DNA from: Pseudomonadota bacterium
GTDB taxonomy: Bacteria > Pseudomonadota > Gammaproteobacteria > Burkholderiales > Burkholderiaceae_F
Length of the DNA: 64,000 bases
Direction: 5' to 3'
Assembly: GCA_021825945.1 (NCBI GenBank)
Contig: JAKAFN010000008.1
Coordinates: 62,001 to 126,000, forward strand
Under the pieces are notes generated by a model. The model was not told where the DNA came from and made no database searches. It saw nothing but the letters and a program-made list of their open reading frames with translations. Made by a program: the position numbers and the translations under genes. Shown here one piece after another: positions 20,167 through 30,315 of this stretch; within the stretch, counting starts at the first letter, position 1, and each line of letters begins with the position of its first letter.

Positions 20167-20919
20167 ATGACGCATCTCAGTGTCAACCTCAATCGTGTCG
20201 CGCTGCTGCGCAACTCCCGCCCGCTCGACATTCCCAGCGTCGTCCACGCCGCGACCTTGGCGCTGGAAGCGGGGGCCGACGGCATCACGCTGCATCCCCG
20301 CCCCGACCAGCGCCACGTGCGCCCGGCCGACGTGCGCGACATCGCGGCGCTCTTGCGGCGTTGGCCGGCGGCGGAGTACAACCTGGAAGGCAATCCGCTG
20401 CATCAACTCATGGAGCATGTCGTGGCGGTGCGCCCGAACCAGTGCACCTTCGTTCCCGATGCCGCCGATGCGGCGACGTCGGACCATGGATGGGACCTCG
20501 AACGCGATGGCGAACGGCTGCGCCCGCTGATTGCCCAGGCCCACGACTGCGGCGCCCGGGTGAGCCTGTTCCTGGATCCGGTTCCGGGAGCGATGGCGCA
20601 CGCCCGCGCGCTGGGCGCCGATCGCGTCGAACTCTATACGGAGCCCTACGCGCGCGCGCATGGCGGGCCGCAACAGGCGGAGTACCTCGGTCGCTATCGC
20701 GTCGCCGCCGAGGCGGCGTTGCGCGCCGGGCTGGAAGTCAATGCCGGGCATGATCTGAATCTGCGCAACCTCGCCGATTTCCTGCGCGCGGTTCCGGGGG
20801 TGCGCGAAGTGTCGATCGGACATGCGCTGATCGGCGACGCGCTCGAATTCGGCCTTGGGCAGACCGTGCGGATGTACCAGGCGGAGATCCGGCGCGCGTA
20901 TGCCAAGGACGCGGCATGA
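20167..20919 (+). CDS. pdxJ: Pyridoxine 5'-phosphate synthase
   Basis: PdxJ condenses 1-deoxyxylulose 5-phosphate with 3-amino-2-oxopropyl phosphate to give pyridoxine 5'-phosphate, the last step of the DXP-dependent vitamin B6 route. The start 'MTHLSVNLNRVALLRNSR', 'GADGITLHPRPDQRHV' and 'AGHDLNLRNL' are family hallmarks of the TIM-barrel enzyme. The length is 250 residues. It overlaps acpS by four bases, the conserved pdxJ-acpS pair. Confidence 0.97.
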   Translation: MTHLSVNLNRVALLRNSRPLDIPSVVHAATLALEAGADGITLHPRPDQRHVRPADVRDIAALLRRWPAAEYNLEGNPLHQLMEHVVAVRPNQCTFVPDAADAATSDHGWDLERDGERLRPLIAQAHDCGARVSLFLDPVPGAMAHARALGADRVELYTEPYARAHGGPQQAEYLGRYRVAAEAALRAGLEVNAGHDLNLRNLADFLRAVPGVREVSIGHALIGDALEFGLGQTVRMYQAEIRRAYAKDAA

Positions 20920-21365
20920 TCTTCGGCGTCGGTACCGATGCCATCGAGATCGCCCGCATCGAGGCGGCAGTAACCCGTCATGGCGAGCGTTTCGTCGCGC
21001 GCATCCTCGGTCCCCGTGAGCGTGCCGCCCATGCCTTGCGCGCCGCGCAGTCGCGCACCCGGGCCACGATGTATCTCGCGACGCGGTTCGCCGGAAAAGA
21101 GGCGATTGCCAAGGCGATCGGCCTGGGCATGAATGCGCCCATGCACTGGCACGCGGCGGAGATCGTCAACGCCGATTCGGGCAAGCCGGAGGTGGTGGCG
21201 GATGCGGGGCTGAGGACGTTTCTCGCCGAGCGGGGTTTGCGGCTGCACGTCTCCGTGTCGGATTCCGAGACGCTGGCCTTCGCGTATGCGGTGGCCGAGG
21301 AAATGGTGCCGTGCCCGCAATCGCGAGCGGGTGCGGGCGATTGCCATGGCGCGGCGGGGATCTAG
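20916..21365 (+). CDS. acpS: Holo-ACP synthase
   Basis: AcpS transfers 4'-phosphopantetheine from CoA to apo-ACP (the acpP product at 8406). It has the metal-binding aspartate in 'GVGTDAIEIARIE' and the glutamate in 'RFAGKEAIAKAIG'. At 149 residues it carries a roughly 20-residue Cys/Gly-rich tail beyond the usual ~126 residues. It is translationally coupled to pdxJ and followed three bases later by nagZ. Confidence 0.94.
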   Translation: MIFGVGTDAIEIARIEAAVTRHGERFVARILGPRERAAHALRAAQSRTRATMYLATRFAGKEAIAKAIGLGMNAPMHWHAAEIVNADSGKPEVVADAGLRTFLAERGLRLHVSVSDSETLAFAYAVAEEMVPCPQSRAGAGDCHGAAGI

Positions 21366-21368
21366 GAG

Positions 21369-22391
21369 ATGACGCAGCCCGGCCCGGTCGTCCTCGACAT
21401 CCGCGGCACCCATCTTTCCGCGGCCGACCGCGAGCGCCTGCGCCATCCGCTGGTCGGGATGGTGATTCTCTTCACGCGCAACTTCGAATCGCTGTCGCAA
21501 CTCGACGATCTCTGCGCCGAGATCCATGCCTTGCGCGATCCGCCCTTGCGGATCGCCGTCGACCACGAAGGCGGGCGGGTGCAGCGCTTCCGCCAGGGAT
21601 TCACCGCGATTGCGCCGATGGCGGCGTTGGGCCGTATGTGGGACCACGATGTCCTCGGCGCGTGCCGCGCTGCGCGCGCCGCAGGCTACGTCCTCGGGGC
21701 CGAACTGCGCGCGCACGGCGTCGACCTCAGTTTCACGCCGGTTCTGGACCTCGACTGGGGACGCAGCGGCGTGATCGGCGACCGCGCCTTCCATGCCGAC
21801 GCGCGGGTGGTGGCGATGTTGGCCGCGCACGTCAATCATGGTCTGGCGATGACCGGCATGGCCAACTGCGGCAAGCATTTCCCCGGGCACGGTTGGGCGC
21901 TGGCGGACTCGCATACCGACCTGCCGGTCGACGGACGCGATCTCGATGAAATCCTGCGCGCCGACGCGGCGCCCTATGGCTGGCTGGGGGTCGGCCTGGA
22001 CGCGGTGATGCCGGCCCATGTCGTCTATCCCGCCGTCGATTCGTTTCCGGCGGGGTTTTCCCGGCGCTGGCTGCGCGACATCCTGCGCGGGCGGCTCGGG
22101 TTCACCGGCGCGGTGTTCAGCGACGATCTGTCGATGGAAGGGGCGCGGGTCGCCGGAGACGTGCCGCAGGCCGCGCAGGCGGCGCTGGCGGCGGGCTGCG
22201 ATTTCGTCCTGGTGTGCAACGACGAAGGGGCGGCCGACCGCGTGCTGGACCGCCTGTGCTGGACGCGCGATGCCCAGTTCGATGCCCGCGCCGAACGGCT
22301 CATACCGCGCGACGGGGCGTTCGCGGCGCCGGAACTCCTCCATGGCGAGCGCTACCGCACCGCCTTGCGGGAATTGCACCGTGTCCTTTGA
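21369..22391 (+). CDS. nagZ: Beta-N-acetylhexosaminidase (NagZ)
   Basis: A cytoplasmic glycosidase that cleaves GlcNAc from anhydro-muropeptides in cell-wall recycling; the product influences AmpR-type beta-lactamase induction where present. Family 3 signatures are visible: 'GGRVQRF', 'GKHFPGHG' and the adjacent 'DSHTDLP' catalytic Asp/His loop, and '[10 protein letters not shown]' with the nucleophile aspartate. The length is 340 residues. It overlaps the GTG start of uvrC by 11 bases. Confidence 0.95.
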   Translation: MTQPGPVVLDIRGTHLSAADRERLRHPLVGMVILFTRNFESLSQLDDLCAEIHALRDPPLRIAVDHEGGRVQRFRQGFTAIAPMAALGRMWDHDVLGACRAARAAGYVLGAELRAHGVDLSFTPVLDLDWGRSGVIGDRAFHADARVVAMLAAHVNHGLAMTGMANCGKHFPGHGWALADSHTDLPVDGRDLDEILRADAAPYGWLGVGLDAVMPAHVVYPAVDSFPAGFSRRWLRDILRGRLGFTGAVFSDDLSMEGARVAGDVPQAAQAALAAGCDFVLVCNDEGAADRVLDRLCWTRDAQFDARAERLIPRDGAFAAPELLHGERYRTALRELHRVL

Positions 22392-24291
22392 CGCGAAAGC
22401 CGCGATCGAGCGCCTGCCCCACCTGCCCGGCGTCTACCGCATGCTCGACGGCGACGGCACGGTGCTCTATGTCGGCAAGGCGGTGGATCTGCGCAAGCGT
22501 GTCGGATCGTATTTCGGGCGTGTGCTGCCGCCGCGAACCGCGCTCATGGTTTCGAAGATCGAGGCGATCGAGACGACCGTCACGCACTCCGAGGCCGACG
22601 CGCTGCTGCTCGAGAACAACCTCATCAAGACGCTGGCACCGCGCTACAACGTCCTGTTCCGCGATGACAAGTCCTATCCCTATCTGAAATTCAGCGATCA
22701 TCGGTTTCCGCGGATCAGCGTCTACCGCGGCGCGACCGATCGCCGCGCGCGCTATTTCGGCCCGTTCCCGAGCGCGTGGGCGGTGCGCGAGAGCATGCAG
22801 ATCCTGCAGCGGGTGTTCCGCCTGCGGACTTGCGAGGATAGCGTCTACGCCCACCGCGGCCGCGCCTGCCTGCTGCATCAGATCCGGTTGTGCAGCGCGC
22901 CGTGCGTGGGCGCGATCGACGAAGCGACGTACGGCGCGTCGGTCGATGCCGCGCTGCGGCTGCTGCGCGGCGGCACCGCCGAGATCGTCGGGGAGCTCGA
23001 GTCCCGCATGCTGGCGGCATCGGAGGCGCTCGATTTCGAGACGGCCGCGCAATTGCGCGACCAGATCGCCGCGCTGCAGCGCGTGACCCACCAGCAATCG
23101 GTCGAAACGGCAGGGTCCGACGCCGATGTGGACATCATCGCGGTGGCCGTCGATCCGGGACATGCCTGCGTAAACCTGGCGATGGTGCGGGGCGGCCGCC
23201 ACCTCGGCGACAAGGCATATTTTCCGGTCCAGGCCGGCGCCATCGGCGACGTCGAGGAAGACCGCGCGGCCGTGCTCGAAGCATTCTTGTCGCAACACTA
23301 CCTCGATCATGCCTGTCCGCGGACGCTGATCATCGATGTTGCGCTCGACCCGGACATCCTGCGCCCGGTATTCTCCGGGCGCCCGGTGGAGCCCGAATGG
23401 ATCGGCCCCGCCGACGCACGGCTGCGGGCACAGCGCCGGCGCTGGCTGGAAATGGCGCAGACCAATGCGCGGCTGGCCCTGGCACGCCGTCTCGCCGAAC
23501 AAGGTTCGCAGCAGGCGCGCACGCGCGCCCTGATCGAGGCGCTGGGGCTCGACGTCGAGGATGCCGCGACGCTGCGCATCGAGTGTTTCGATGTCAGTCA
23601 CACGGCCGGCGAGGCGACCCAGGCGTCTTGCGTCGTGTATGCCGACCACGCGATGCAAAACCGGGAATATCGGCGCTTCAACATCGAGGGGGTGACCGGC
23701 GGCGATGATTACGCGGCGATGCGCCAAGCGCTGACGCGCCGGTACACGCCGCTCGCACGGCGCGAAGGCGACGGCGCGGAACACGGGGGTGCGACGCAAG
23801 GGCGGATGCCCGGCCTGGTGCTCATCGACGGCGGCGCGGGGCAGGTGGAGGTGGCGCGGCAGGTGTTTGCCGAACTGGGGCTCGATGCGTCGCTCCTCGT
23901 CGGCGTTGCAAAGGGAGAGGCGCGCAAGACCGGGCTGGAGGAACTCGTCTTTGCCGATGGTCGTGCTCCGGTGCGTCTGGGACCCGCGTCGCAGGCGCTC
24001 CTGCTGATCGCCCAGATCCGCGACGAAGCGCACCGCTTCGCGATCACCGGCATGCGGGCGCGTCGCGCACGCATGCGCAACGCATCGCAGTTGGACGAAC
24101 TCGAGGCGATCGGCCCCAAGCGTCGCCAACGCCTGCTGGCGCGGTTCGGCGGCATGCGCGGGTTGCAGGGGGCGTCGATCGAAGATCTGGCCCAGGTTCC
24201 GGGCATCTCGCGGGCGCTTGCGCAGCGCGTGCATGCGCAACTGCACGGCATCGAGTCGCCGCCGGCGCACGCCGACGTGGGACCGAAGTGA
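22381..24291 (+). CDS. uvrC: Excinuclease ABC subunit C
   Basis: UvrC makes both incisions in nucleotide excision repair. Domains in order are: GIY-YIG nuclease ('[27 protein letters not shown]', residues ~15-95), Cys-containing linker ('[15 protein letters not shown]'), UVR motif ('[17 protein letters not shown]', ~205-240), RNase H-like nuclease ('[12 protein letters not shown]', 'VLIDGGAGQ'), and tandem helix-hairpin-helix at the C-terminus. The product is 636 residues from GTG 22381; the open frame upstream to 22018 is a nagZ shadow. It overlaps mnmH by four bases. Confidence 0.96.
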   Translation: MSFDAKAAIERLPHLPGVYRMLDGDGTVLYVGKAVDLRKRVGSYFGRVLPPRTALMVSKIEAIETTVTHSEADALLLENNLIKTLAPRYNVLFRDDKSYPYLKFSDHRFPRISVYRGATDRRARYFGPFPSAWAVRESMQILQRVFRLRTCEDSVYAHRGRACLLHQIRLCSAPCVGAIDEATYGASVDAALRLLRGGTAEIVGELESRMLAASEALDFETAAQLRDQIAALQRVTHQQSVETAGSDADVDIIAVAVDPGHACVNLAMVRGGRHLGDKAYFPVQAGAIGDVEEDRAAVLEAFLSQHYLDHACPRTLIIDVALDPDILRPVFSGRPVEPEWIGPADARLRAQRRRWLEMAQTNARLALARRLAEQGSQQARTRALIEALGLDVEDAATLRIECFDVSHTAGEATQASCVVYADHAMQNREYRRFNIEGVTGGDDYAAMRQALTRRYTPLARREGDGAEHGGATQGRMPGLVLIDGGAGQVEVARQVFAELGLDASLLVGVAKGEARKTGLEELVFADGRAPVRLGPASQALLLIAQIRDEAHRFAITGMRARRARMRNASQLDELEAIGPKRRQRLLARFGGMRGLQGASIEDLAQVPGISRALAQRVHAQLHGIESPPAHADVGPK

Positions 24292-25469
24292 GGCCGCGCA
24301 TGGTCACGATGTCCGATGTTCCTCCTCCCTCCACGCAGGCTCCCCCTCTCCCGTCTGCGGGAGAGGGCGGAGGGAATGAGGGTGCGCGCAGAGCCGCGAC
24401 GCCGGCTCCCGTCCGCCCCCCTTTGGCATCCCTCGACGAACTCGACGACTTCGATACGGTGATCGACGCCCGATCCCCCGCCGAATTCGCCGATGACCAT
24501 ATTCCCGGCGCGATCAACTGCCCGGTTCTCGACGATGCGCAGCGCGCCGAGATCGGCACGATGTACTGCCAGGTTTCGCCATTTGCCGCGCGGCGGGTCG
24601 GTGCGGCGATGGCAGCGCGCAACATCGCCCGACACATCGAGCAATCGTTCGCCGACAAGCCCAAGAGCTGGCGGCCGCTGATCTACTGTTGGCGTGGCGG
24701 ACAGCGCAGCGGTTCGATGACGACGGTGCTGCAGGCGGTGGGTTGGTCGGCGCGCCAGTTGCAAGGGGGCTACAAGGCATATCGCAAGCGCGTATTGACG
24801 GATCTCGCCGAACTTCCGCAGGGCTTGCGGTTCGTCGTCCTGCACGGCCCCACCGGTAGCGGCAAGACCGCTCTGCTCATGGCCATTGCCGCGGCCGGCG
24901 GGCAGACGCTCGATCTCGAGGCGATCGCCCGACATCGCGGCTCGGTGCTCGGGGCGATGGATGCGGCGCAGCCCGGCCAGCGGTCTTTCGAGTCGGCGAT
25001 CTGGCAGGCGCTGCGGCGTTTCGATCCCGCGCGCCCGGTATTCGTCGAGTCGGAAAGCCGCCGCGTCGGCCGCCTGACCATCCCGGAGGCGCTCTTCGAG
25101 GTCTTGATCGGCGCGCGCTGCGTGCGGATCGCCGTTCCGGTGCCGGCGCGGGTTGCCCATCTGGTCGAGGAATATGCCGATCTCACCGGTCATGCCGGTG
25201 CGCTGCGGGAACGCCTGGAGTTCTTCGTTCCGCTATACGGTCGCAAGACGGTCGAACGGTGGCAGCATTGGACCGATGAGGCGGACTGGCCGGCGTTGGC
25301 AGAGGCATTGATCCGGACCCACTATGATCCGGCTTACAGCCGCGGCGGTACGCCCTTGTACCGCCGCGCGTTCGATGAGGATGCGTGGGAGGTGGCCTCC
25401 CTCGATCGGACCGAGCGGGAGCGGATCGCGCGGGCGATCCTCCAGCGATTCGAGGAAACGCATGCGTAG
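24288..25469 (+). CDS. mnmH: tRNA 2-selenouridine synthase (MnmH/SelU)
   Basis: MnmH exchanges sulfur for selenium at the wobble 2-thiouridine of certain tRNAs through a geranylated intermediate. It has an N-terminal rhodanese domain ('[22 protein letters not shown]') with C134 in '[10 protein letters not shown]', and a P-loop domain with 'GPTGSGKT' (K193). At 393 residues it is ~30 longer than usual: residues ~10-45 are encoded by a REP-like inverted repeat (24344-24367), and orthologous sequence starts only near 'LDELDDFD'. The true start may be downstream, but no ATG precedes the domain except those in the extension. selD is not in the window. Confidence 0.9.
   Translation: MRPRMVTMSDVPPPSTQAPPLPSAGEGGGNEGARRAATPAPVRPPLASLDELDDFDTVIDARSPAEFADDHIPGAINCPVLDDAQRAEIGTMYCQVSPFAARRVGAAMAARNIARHIEQSFADKPKSWRPLIYCWRGGQRSGSMTTVLQAVGWSARQLQGGYKAYRKRVLTDLAELPQGLRFVVLHGPTGSGKTALLMAIAAAGGQTLDLEAIARHRGSVLGAMDAAQPGQRSFESAIWQALRRFDPARPVFVESESRRVGRLTIPEALFEVLIGARCVRIAVPVPARVAHLVEEYADLTGHAGALRERLEFFVPLYGRKTVERWQHWTDEADWPALAEALIRTHYDPAYSRGGTPLYRRAFDEDAWEVASLDRTERERIARAILQRFEETHA
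24344..24367. repeat. REP-like palindrome inside mnmH
   Basis: Perfect 10-bp inverted repeat CCCTCTCCCG-TCTG-CGGGAGAGGG. It is of the same kind as the element at 26,073-26,090 (CTCTCCC-TTGC-GGGAGAG), and both are followed by a G-rich tract containing AGGG. Here it lies within the coding frame and adds Pro/Gly-rich residues to the N-terminus of MnmH. Confidence 0.75.
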
Positions 25470-26046
25470 CGGTGCATCCAGTCTGCCGATGCTGCTCACT
25501 TGGGCGCGGATCGCGATGATTCCATTCGTGGTCGGCGTGTTCTATTTCCCGGACGCCTGGCTCGGGCTGCATGCGAAGAACGTCGCTGCCTGCGCCATCT
25601 TCACGATCGCGGCGATCACCGACGCGTTCGATGGCTATTTTGCTCGTCGCTACGGCCTCACCAGCCGGTTGGGCGCGTTCCTCGACCCCGTGGCCGACAA
25701 GCTGATTGTGAGCGCAGCGCTGGTGATCCTGGTTGGGCTGGGACGCGTCAACGGTCTGATTGCGCTCATCATCGTCGGGCGCGAGATCACCGTCTCCGCG
25801 CTGCGGGAATGGATGGCGCAGATCGGGGCTTCCCAGAGCGTCGCAGTGAACTGGATGGGAAAAGTCAAGACGATCGTCCAGATGGTCGCGATCCCGGTGC
25901 TGCTCTATCGCGACCCGCTGTTCGGGATCTCCGTGTTCGGGCTGGGTACCGTGCTGCTGTACGTCGCGGCCCTGCTGACGATCCAGTCCATGCTGATCTA
26001 TCTTCGGATGGCGTGGCCCGTACTGGTGTCGCGCAGCAGTTCGTAG
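25462..26046 (+). CDS. pgsA: CDP-diacylglycerol-glycerol-3-phosphate 3-phosphatidyltransferase
   Basis: This membrane enzyme makes phosphatidylglycerol phosphate, the committed step to phosphatidylglycerol and cardiolipin. The CDP-alcohol phosphotransferase signature D-x2-DG-x2-AR-x8-G-x3-D-x3-D is complete in 'DAFDGYFARRYG...GAFLDPVADK'. There are four or five hydrophobic helices in 194 residues. ATG 25462 overlaps the mnmH stop by eight bases; the upstream frame to 25324 is shadow. Placement after uvrC matches many proteobacteria, although mnmH between them is less common. Confidence 0.95.
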   Translation: MRSGASSLPMLLTWARIAMIPFVVGVFYFPDAWLGLHAKNVAACAIFTIAAITDAFDGYFARRYGLTSRLGAFLDPVADKLIVSAALVILVGLGRVNGLIALIIVGREITVSALREWMAQIGASQSVAVNWMGKVKTIVQMVAIPVLLYRDPLFGISVFGLGTVLLYVAALLTIQSMLIYLRMAWPVLVSRSSS

Positions 26047-26072
26047 CGTTGCGGCGTCGAGATATACCCCCG

Positions 26073-26090
26073 CTCTCCCTTGCGGGAGAG
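26073..26090. repeat. REP-like palindrome downstream of pgsA
   Basis: Inverted repeat CTCTCCC-TTGC-GGGAGAG, 27 bases after the pgsA stop, followed by a nine-G tract. It shares core and flank character with the copy embedded in mnmH, so at least two members of the family exist in this stretch. It may also help end the pgsA transcript, but no T-run follows. Confidence 0.7.
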
Positions 26091-26200
26091 GAGGGGGGGG
26101 AGGGTGCCGACGGGGCAACTTCGCCGTCATGACACTGTGGTGAAATCGATTTTTTCGGGATTCCCCCGATCGGACTGAGATCGGGAAGACGACTTTTCCT

Positions 26201-27229
26201 ATGAAGAAAACCCTCTTGGTAATGACGTTCCTTTGCTGCGCCGCCAGCGCGGCACGCGCGCAAGAGGCGCCGGCGCACGCCAGCGCGCTGGTGCGGGCCG
26301 TCGCGGCGCAGCAGCGGGTCCTGACCCGGACGGTCACCGGGTTCGGCGCCGTCGCGTTCGCGCCGAGTGGAATCGTGAACGGCAATTTCGCCAAGGCGGG
26401 GCGGGTGGTGCGGGTTGCCGTCGCCGCCGGTCAGCGGGTCCGGCGGGGCGATGTCCTGATCGAGATCGCCGCCGACCCGTCGGCAGTGCTGGCCTATGCG
26501 CAGGCGCGCGACGCCGCACGTTACGCGCGGCAGGAGATGGCGCGCACGCGCTCGCTGTTCTCTCGACAACTCGCAACGCGCGCGCAGCTCGACGCGGCAC
26601 GGCGAGCGCTCGCGGATGCCGAGCACGCGCTGGCGGCGCAGCGCGCAATGGGCGCCCAGATCGGGCGGGACCGGCTGGTGGCGCCGTTCGATGGCACCGT
26701 GGTGTCGGTGACGGCGGTCCCGGGTGACCGGTTTGCGGCCGGCGCCAACCTCGTGCAGGTGACGCGCGCCGACCGGCTGCAGGCGATGCTGGGTATCGAA
26801 CCAGCCGATGGCCGCAATGTGCGCCCGGGTTCATCGGTTGCGCTCGCGTCGGTGTCGGATCCGCAGTCGACCGGCACCGGGACGGTGGCGTGGGTCGGTG
26901 GCGGCGTCGATCCGCAGACCGGCCTCGTCCTGGTGGCAGTGCGCGTCGAGGCGGGAACCCTGCTCGCCGGCGCTCGCGTGCGCGGCGATATCGCAGTGGC
27001 GCGCCGGCGCACGCTCGCCGTGCCCCGGCAGGCGGTGCTGCGCGACGGCGGCCAGGCATACCTGTTCCAGGTCGCGGGTGGTCGGGCTCACCGCGTTGCG
27101 GTGCAGACGGGGATCGAGGACGCCGGCTGGACCGAGATTCGGGGGCAACTGGCATCGGGTGAGCCGGTGGTCGTGCTCGGAAACTACGAGTTGCAGGACG
27201 GCATGGCGGTGCGCGAGGAGTCCCGATGA
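26201..27229 (+). CDS. RND efflux periplasmic adaptor (membrane fusion protein)
   Basis: A periplasmic adaptor that links an inner-membrane RND pump to an outer-membrane channel. It has a signal peptide ('LLVMTFLCCAASAARAQ'), a lipoyl-like half ('GRVVRVAVAAGQRVRRGDVLIEI'), a short helical hairpin ('RYARQEMARTRSLFSRQLAT...ARRALADAEHALAAQ'), the second lipoyl half ('DRLVAPFDGTVVSVTAVPGDRFA') and a beta-barrel/C-domain. The length is 342 residues. No N-terminal lipobox cysteine is at the cleavage site. It overlaps the permease gene by four bases. The substrate cannot be read from the sequence. Confidence 0.9.
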   Translation: MKKTLLVMTFLCCAASAARAQEAPAHASALVRAVAAQQRVLTRTVTGFGAVAFAPSGIVNGNFAKAGRVVRVAVAAGQRVRRGDVLIEIAADPSAVLAYAQARDAARYARQEMARTRSLFSRQLATRAQLDAARRALADAEHALAAQRAMGAQIGRDRLVAPFDGTVVSVTAVPGDRFAAGANLVQVTRADRLQAMLGIEPADGRNVRPGSSVALASVSDPQSTGTGTVAWVGGGVDPQTGLVLVAVRVEAGTLLAGARVRGDIAVARRRTLAVPRQAVLRDGGQAYLFQVAGGRAHRVAVQTGIEDAGWTEIRGQLASGEPVVVLGNYELQDGMAVREESR

Positions 27230-30200
27230 CGGCGATGGCCTGGATTCAATCGCATCGCCGTTCCATCCTGTTCCTGCTGTCCCTGATTGCCATCGGAGGG
27301 CTGACGGCGGCATTCCATTTGCCGGTGTCGATGTTCCCGGCGGTGGATTTCCCGCGCGTGGTCGTACACCTCGACGCCGGCGATCGGCCCGCGGAGCAGA
27401 TGGCCTTACAGGTCACCACCCCGGTGGAAGCGGCGATCCGCGGTGTCCCCGGTGTGCAGGACGTGCGTTCGACCACGAGCCGAGGTGGCGCCGACGTCGA
27501 GGCGCGATTCGGTTGGGGAACGGACATGCCGGCGGCGGCGTTGCAGGTCAATGCGGCGGTGGCGCAGATCCTGCCTGTGCTGCCTGTCGGAACGACCCTC
27601 GAGACCCACCGGATGACGCCGACGGTCTACCCGATCATCGCCTACAGTATGGTTTCCGACTCGGTCTCGCTCGCCCGATTGCGCGACATCGCGGAGTACG
27701 AGATTCGGCCGTTGCTGCTTGGCATCGATGGCGTGGCGCGCGTTCGAGTGCAAGGGGGAGCGGTCGCGGAATACCAGGTGATCGCGGATCCGGCGCGCCT
27801 GCAGGCGGTCGGTCTATCGATGGATGACGTGGCGCGGGCGCTTGCCGCCGCCAATGTCCTCGCGGCAGTCGGGCGCCTGGAGGATCACTACAAGCTCTAT
27901 CTGGTGGTCAGCGACGACCGGTTCCGCCGGCGGGCGCAGATCGGCGACACGGTGCTCCGGTCCGATGCGCGCGGCGTCGTGCGCGTGCGGGACGTCGCGC
28001 GCGTGCGCCTGGGAGTGGCGCCGATGTGGCAACGGGTGACCGCCGACGGTCACGACGCCGTGCTGTTTTCGATCTACCAGCAGCCCGACGGCAACAGCGT
28101 ACGGATCGCCGCCGATGTGCGGGCGCGTCTCGCCGCCTTCCGATCGGCGCTGCCTCCGGGCGTGCGCATCGCCAACTGGTATGACCAGAGCCGGCTGGTC
28201 GTCGCATCCGCCGCCAGCGTGCGCGATGCCATCCTCATCGGCATCATCCTGGCTGCGGCCGTCTTGTGGATCTTCCTGCGCAACGCCAAGGTGATGGTGA
28301 TTGCCTTGCTCGTCGTACCGGCTGCGCTGGCGGCCACGGTCGTGCTGCTGCAGGTTCTGGGCATGAGCTTCAACATCATGACCCTGGGAGGCATGGCGGC
28401 GGCGGTGGGTCTGATCGTCGACGACGCGATCGTCATGGTCGAACACATCATGCGTCGCCAGCGCGAGAGCGATCTGCCGCATCACGAACGGGTCATGGGC
28501 GCCGCGCAGGAATTCCTTCGTCCCCTGGCCGGCTCGAGCGCGGCGACGCTGGTGATCTTCATGCCGCTCGCCTTTCTCAGCGGTGTCACCGGGGCTTTCT
28601 TCAAGGCGCTGTCGGCGACCATGGCCTCGGGCCTGCTGCTGTCGTTTTGCATCACCTGGCTTGCCGTGCCGATCCTGGCCGATCGCTGGTTGACGCAGGC
28701 CGATGCCGAGGCGGCGGAGCGCGAAGGGCGCCTGATGGCGTGGTTTCATCGTCGATACGAGACCCTGCTGATGAACGCATTGTTCCCACGCCCCTTGTGG
28801 CTTGCGGTCGGGATCGTGCCGTTGCTGCTGGGAGGATGGCTGGCGTACCACGCGATCGGCAGCGGGTTCATGCCGGCGATGGACGAGGGCGGCTTCACGC
28901 TCGACTATCGCAGCAAACCCGGAACATCCCTTACCGAAACCGATCGGCTGCTGCGGCAACTCGAGGCGATCGTTTCTTCCGATCCCAACGTCGCGTCGTA
29001 TTCGCGGCGTACCGGAGCCCAACTCGGTGGCGATGTGACGGAGGCCAACGAGGGCGATCTCTTCGTGCGCCTCAAATCCGGTCCGCGCGCACCGATCGCC
29101 GCAGTGATGGAAGAGATCCGTCGCCGCATCGAAGGGCAGGTTCCCGGCCTGGAAATCGAGACGGCGCAGCTCATGGAGGACATGATCGGCGATCTCACCG
29201 CGGTGCCCCAGCCGATCGAGGTCAAGATCTTCTCCGACGAACCCGCAAAGCTCTTTGCCGCGGCGCGTACGGCGGCCGCGTTGCTCAGGCGGATTCCCGG
29301 CGTCGTCGAGATCAAGGACGGGATCAACCCGGCCGGCGATGCGATCGAGATTCACATCGATCGCCTACGGGCGGCGCGTGAAGGGATGGATCCGGACGGC
29401 GTGACGCGCGCCGTCGCCGCGCAAGTCCAGGGTACCGTGGTGACCCAGATCGAGCGACCGCCGAAGATGGTCGGTCTGCGACTCTGGACGTCGAAGCGCC
29501 TGCGCGACACCGATACCAAACTGGCCGATCTGCGGGTGCGCGCCCCGGACGGTCATTTGTTCCCGCTGCAGCGCGTCGCCCGGTTCGTCACGGTTCAGGG
29601 GCAACCCCAGATCGACCGCGAAAACCTGCGGCGCATGGTGGCGGTGACCGCGCGCCTGGAGGGCCGCGACATGGGATCGGCGGCGGCGGCGGTGCAGCGC
29701 GCGCTCGACGCGCCGGGGGTGCTGCCACCCGGCGTGGTGTACGAGATGGGGGGGATGTATCAGCAGCAGCAGATCGCGTTCCGTGGTCTGCTGATCGTAC
29801 TGGGCGCCGCCGTGGCGCTCGTGTTTTTGCTGCTGCTCTTCCTCTATGAACGCTTCCGGGTCGCGCTCGCCATCCTGGCCACGCCGCTGCTCTGCATCTC
29901 GGCGGTGTTCGTCGGCCTGTGGACGGCCGGCCTGGAGCTCAACATCTCGGCGCTCATGGGCATGACCATGATCGTCGGCATCGCGACCGAAGTGGCGATC
30001 TTCTATTTTTCGGAGTTCCAATCGCTGACCGACACCGAAAGCGCCGGCATGGCAGTCCGACGACAGGCGCTGGTTCAGGCCGGCAAGAACCGCATGCGTC
30101 CGATCGCGATGACCACCGCAGCGGCGATCCTGACCCTGTTGCCCCTGGCGTTCGCCATCGGACAGGGATCGGCGATGCAGCAGCCGCTCGCCGTCGCCAT

Positions 30201-30315
30201 CGTCTCCGGGCTCCTCGTGCAACTGCCGGTGACCCTGCTCGTCATGCCGGTGTTGTTCGACCGGATGCAAGGGCGGTCATCGCCCGACGGGCCTAGAACC
30301 GGTAGCCGACCTTGA
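27226..30315 (+). CDS. RND family efflux permease
   Basis: A 1029-residue inner-membrane proton-driven pump with the usual 12 spans and two large periplasmic loops. TM1 is 'SILFLLSLIAIGGLTAAF'; TM4 carries the proton-relay pair in 'GLIVDDAIVMVEH'. In TM10 the drug-exporter lysine region ('GLLAKNAILIVEFA' in AcrB) reads 'GIATEVAIFYFSEF', with glutamate as in the metal exporter CusA. The protein therefore mixes HAE- and HME-type signatures, so I do not name the substrate. No outer-membrane channel gene is next to it. The last 23 bases overlap the convergent gene. Confidence 0.92.
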   Translation: MTAMAWIQSHRRSILFLLSLIAIGGLTAAFHLPVSMFPAVDFPRVVVHLDAGDRPAEQMALQVTTPVEAAIRGVPGVQDVRSTTSRGGADVEARFGWGTDMPAAALQVNAAVAQILPVLPVGTTLETHRMTPTVYPIIAYSMVSDSVSLARLRDIAEYEIRPLLLGIDGVARVRVQGGAVAEYQVIADPARLQAVGLSMDDVARALAAANVLAAVGRLEDHYKLYLVVSDDRFRRRAQIGDTVLRSDARGVVRVRDVARVRLGVAPMWQRVTADGHDAVLFSIYQQPDGNSVRIAADVRARLAAFRSALPPGVRIANWYDQSRLVVASAASVRDAILIGIILAAAVLWIFLRNAKVMVIALLVVPAALAATVVLLQVLGMSFNIMTLGGMAAAVGLIVDDAIVMVEHIMRRQRESDLPHHERVMGAAQEFLRPLAGSSAATLVIFMPLAFLSGVTGAFFKALSATMASGLLLSFCITWLAVPILADRWLTQADAEAAEREGRLMAWFHRRYETLLMNALFPRPLWLAVGIVPLLLGGWLAYHAIGSGFMPAMDEGGFTLDYRSKPGTSLTETDRLLRQLEAIVSSDPNVASYSRRTGAQLGGDVTEANEGDLFVRLKSGPRAPIAAVMEEIRRRIEGQVPGLEIETAQLMEDMIGDLTAVPQPIEVKIFSDEPAKLFAAARTAAALLRRIPGVVEIKDGINPAGDAIEIHIDRLRAAREGMDPDGVTRAVAAQVQGTVVTQIERPPKMVGLRLWTSKRLRDTDTKLADLRVRAPDGHLFPLQRVARFVTVQGQPQIDRENLRRMVAVTARLEGRDMGSAAAAVQRALDAPGVLPPGVVYEMGGMYQQQQIAFRGLLIVLGAAVALVFLLLLFLYERFRVALAILATPLLCISAVFVGLWTAGLELNISALMGMTMIVGIATEVAIFYFSEFQSLTDTESAGMAVRRQALVQAGKNRMRPIAMTTAAAILTLLPLAFAIGQGSAMQQPLAVAIVSGLLVQLPVTLLVMPVLFDRMQGRSSPDGPRTGSRP

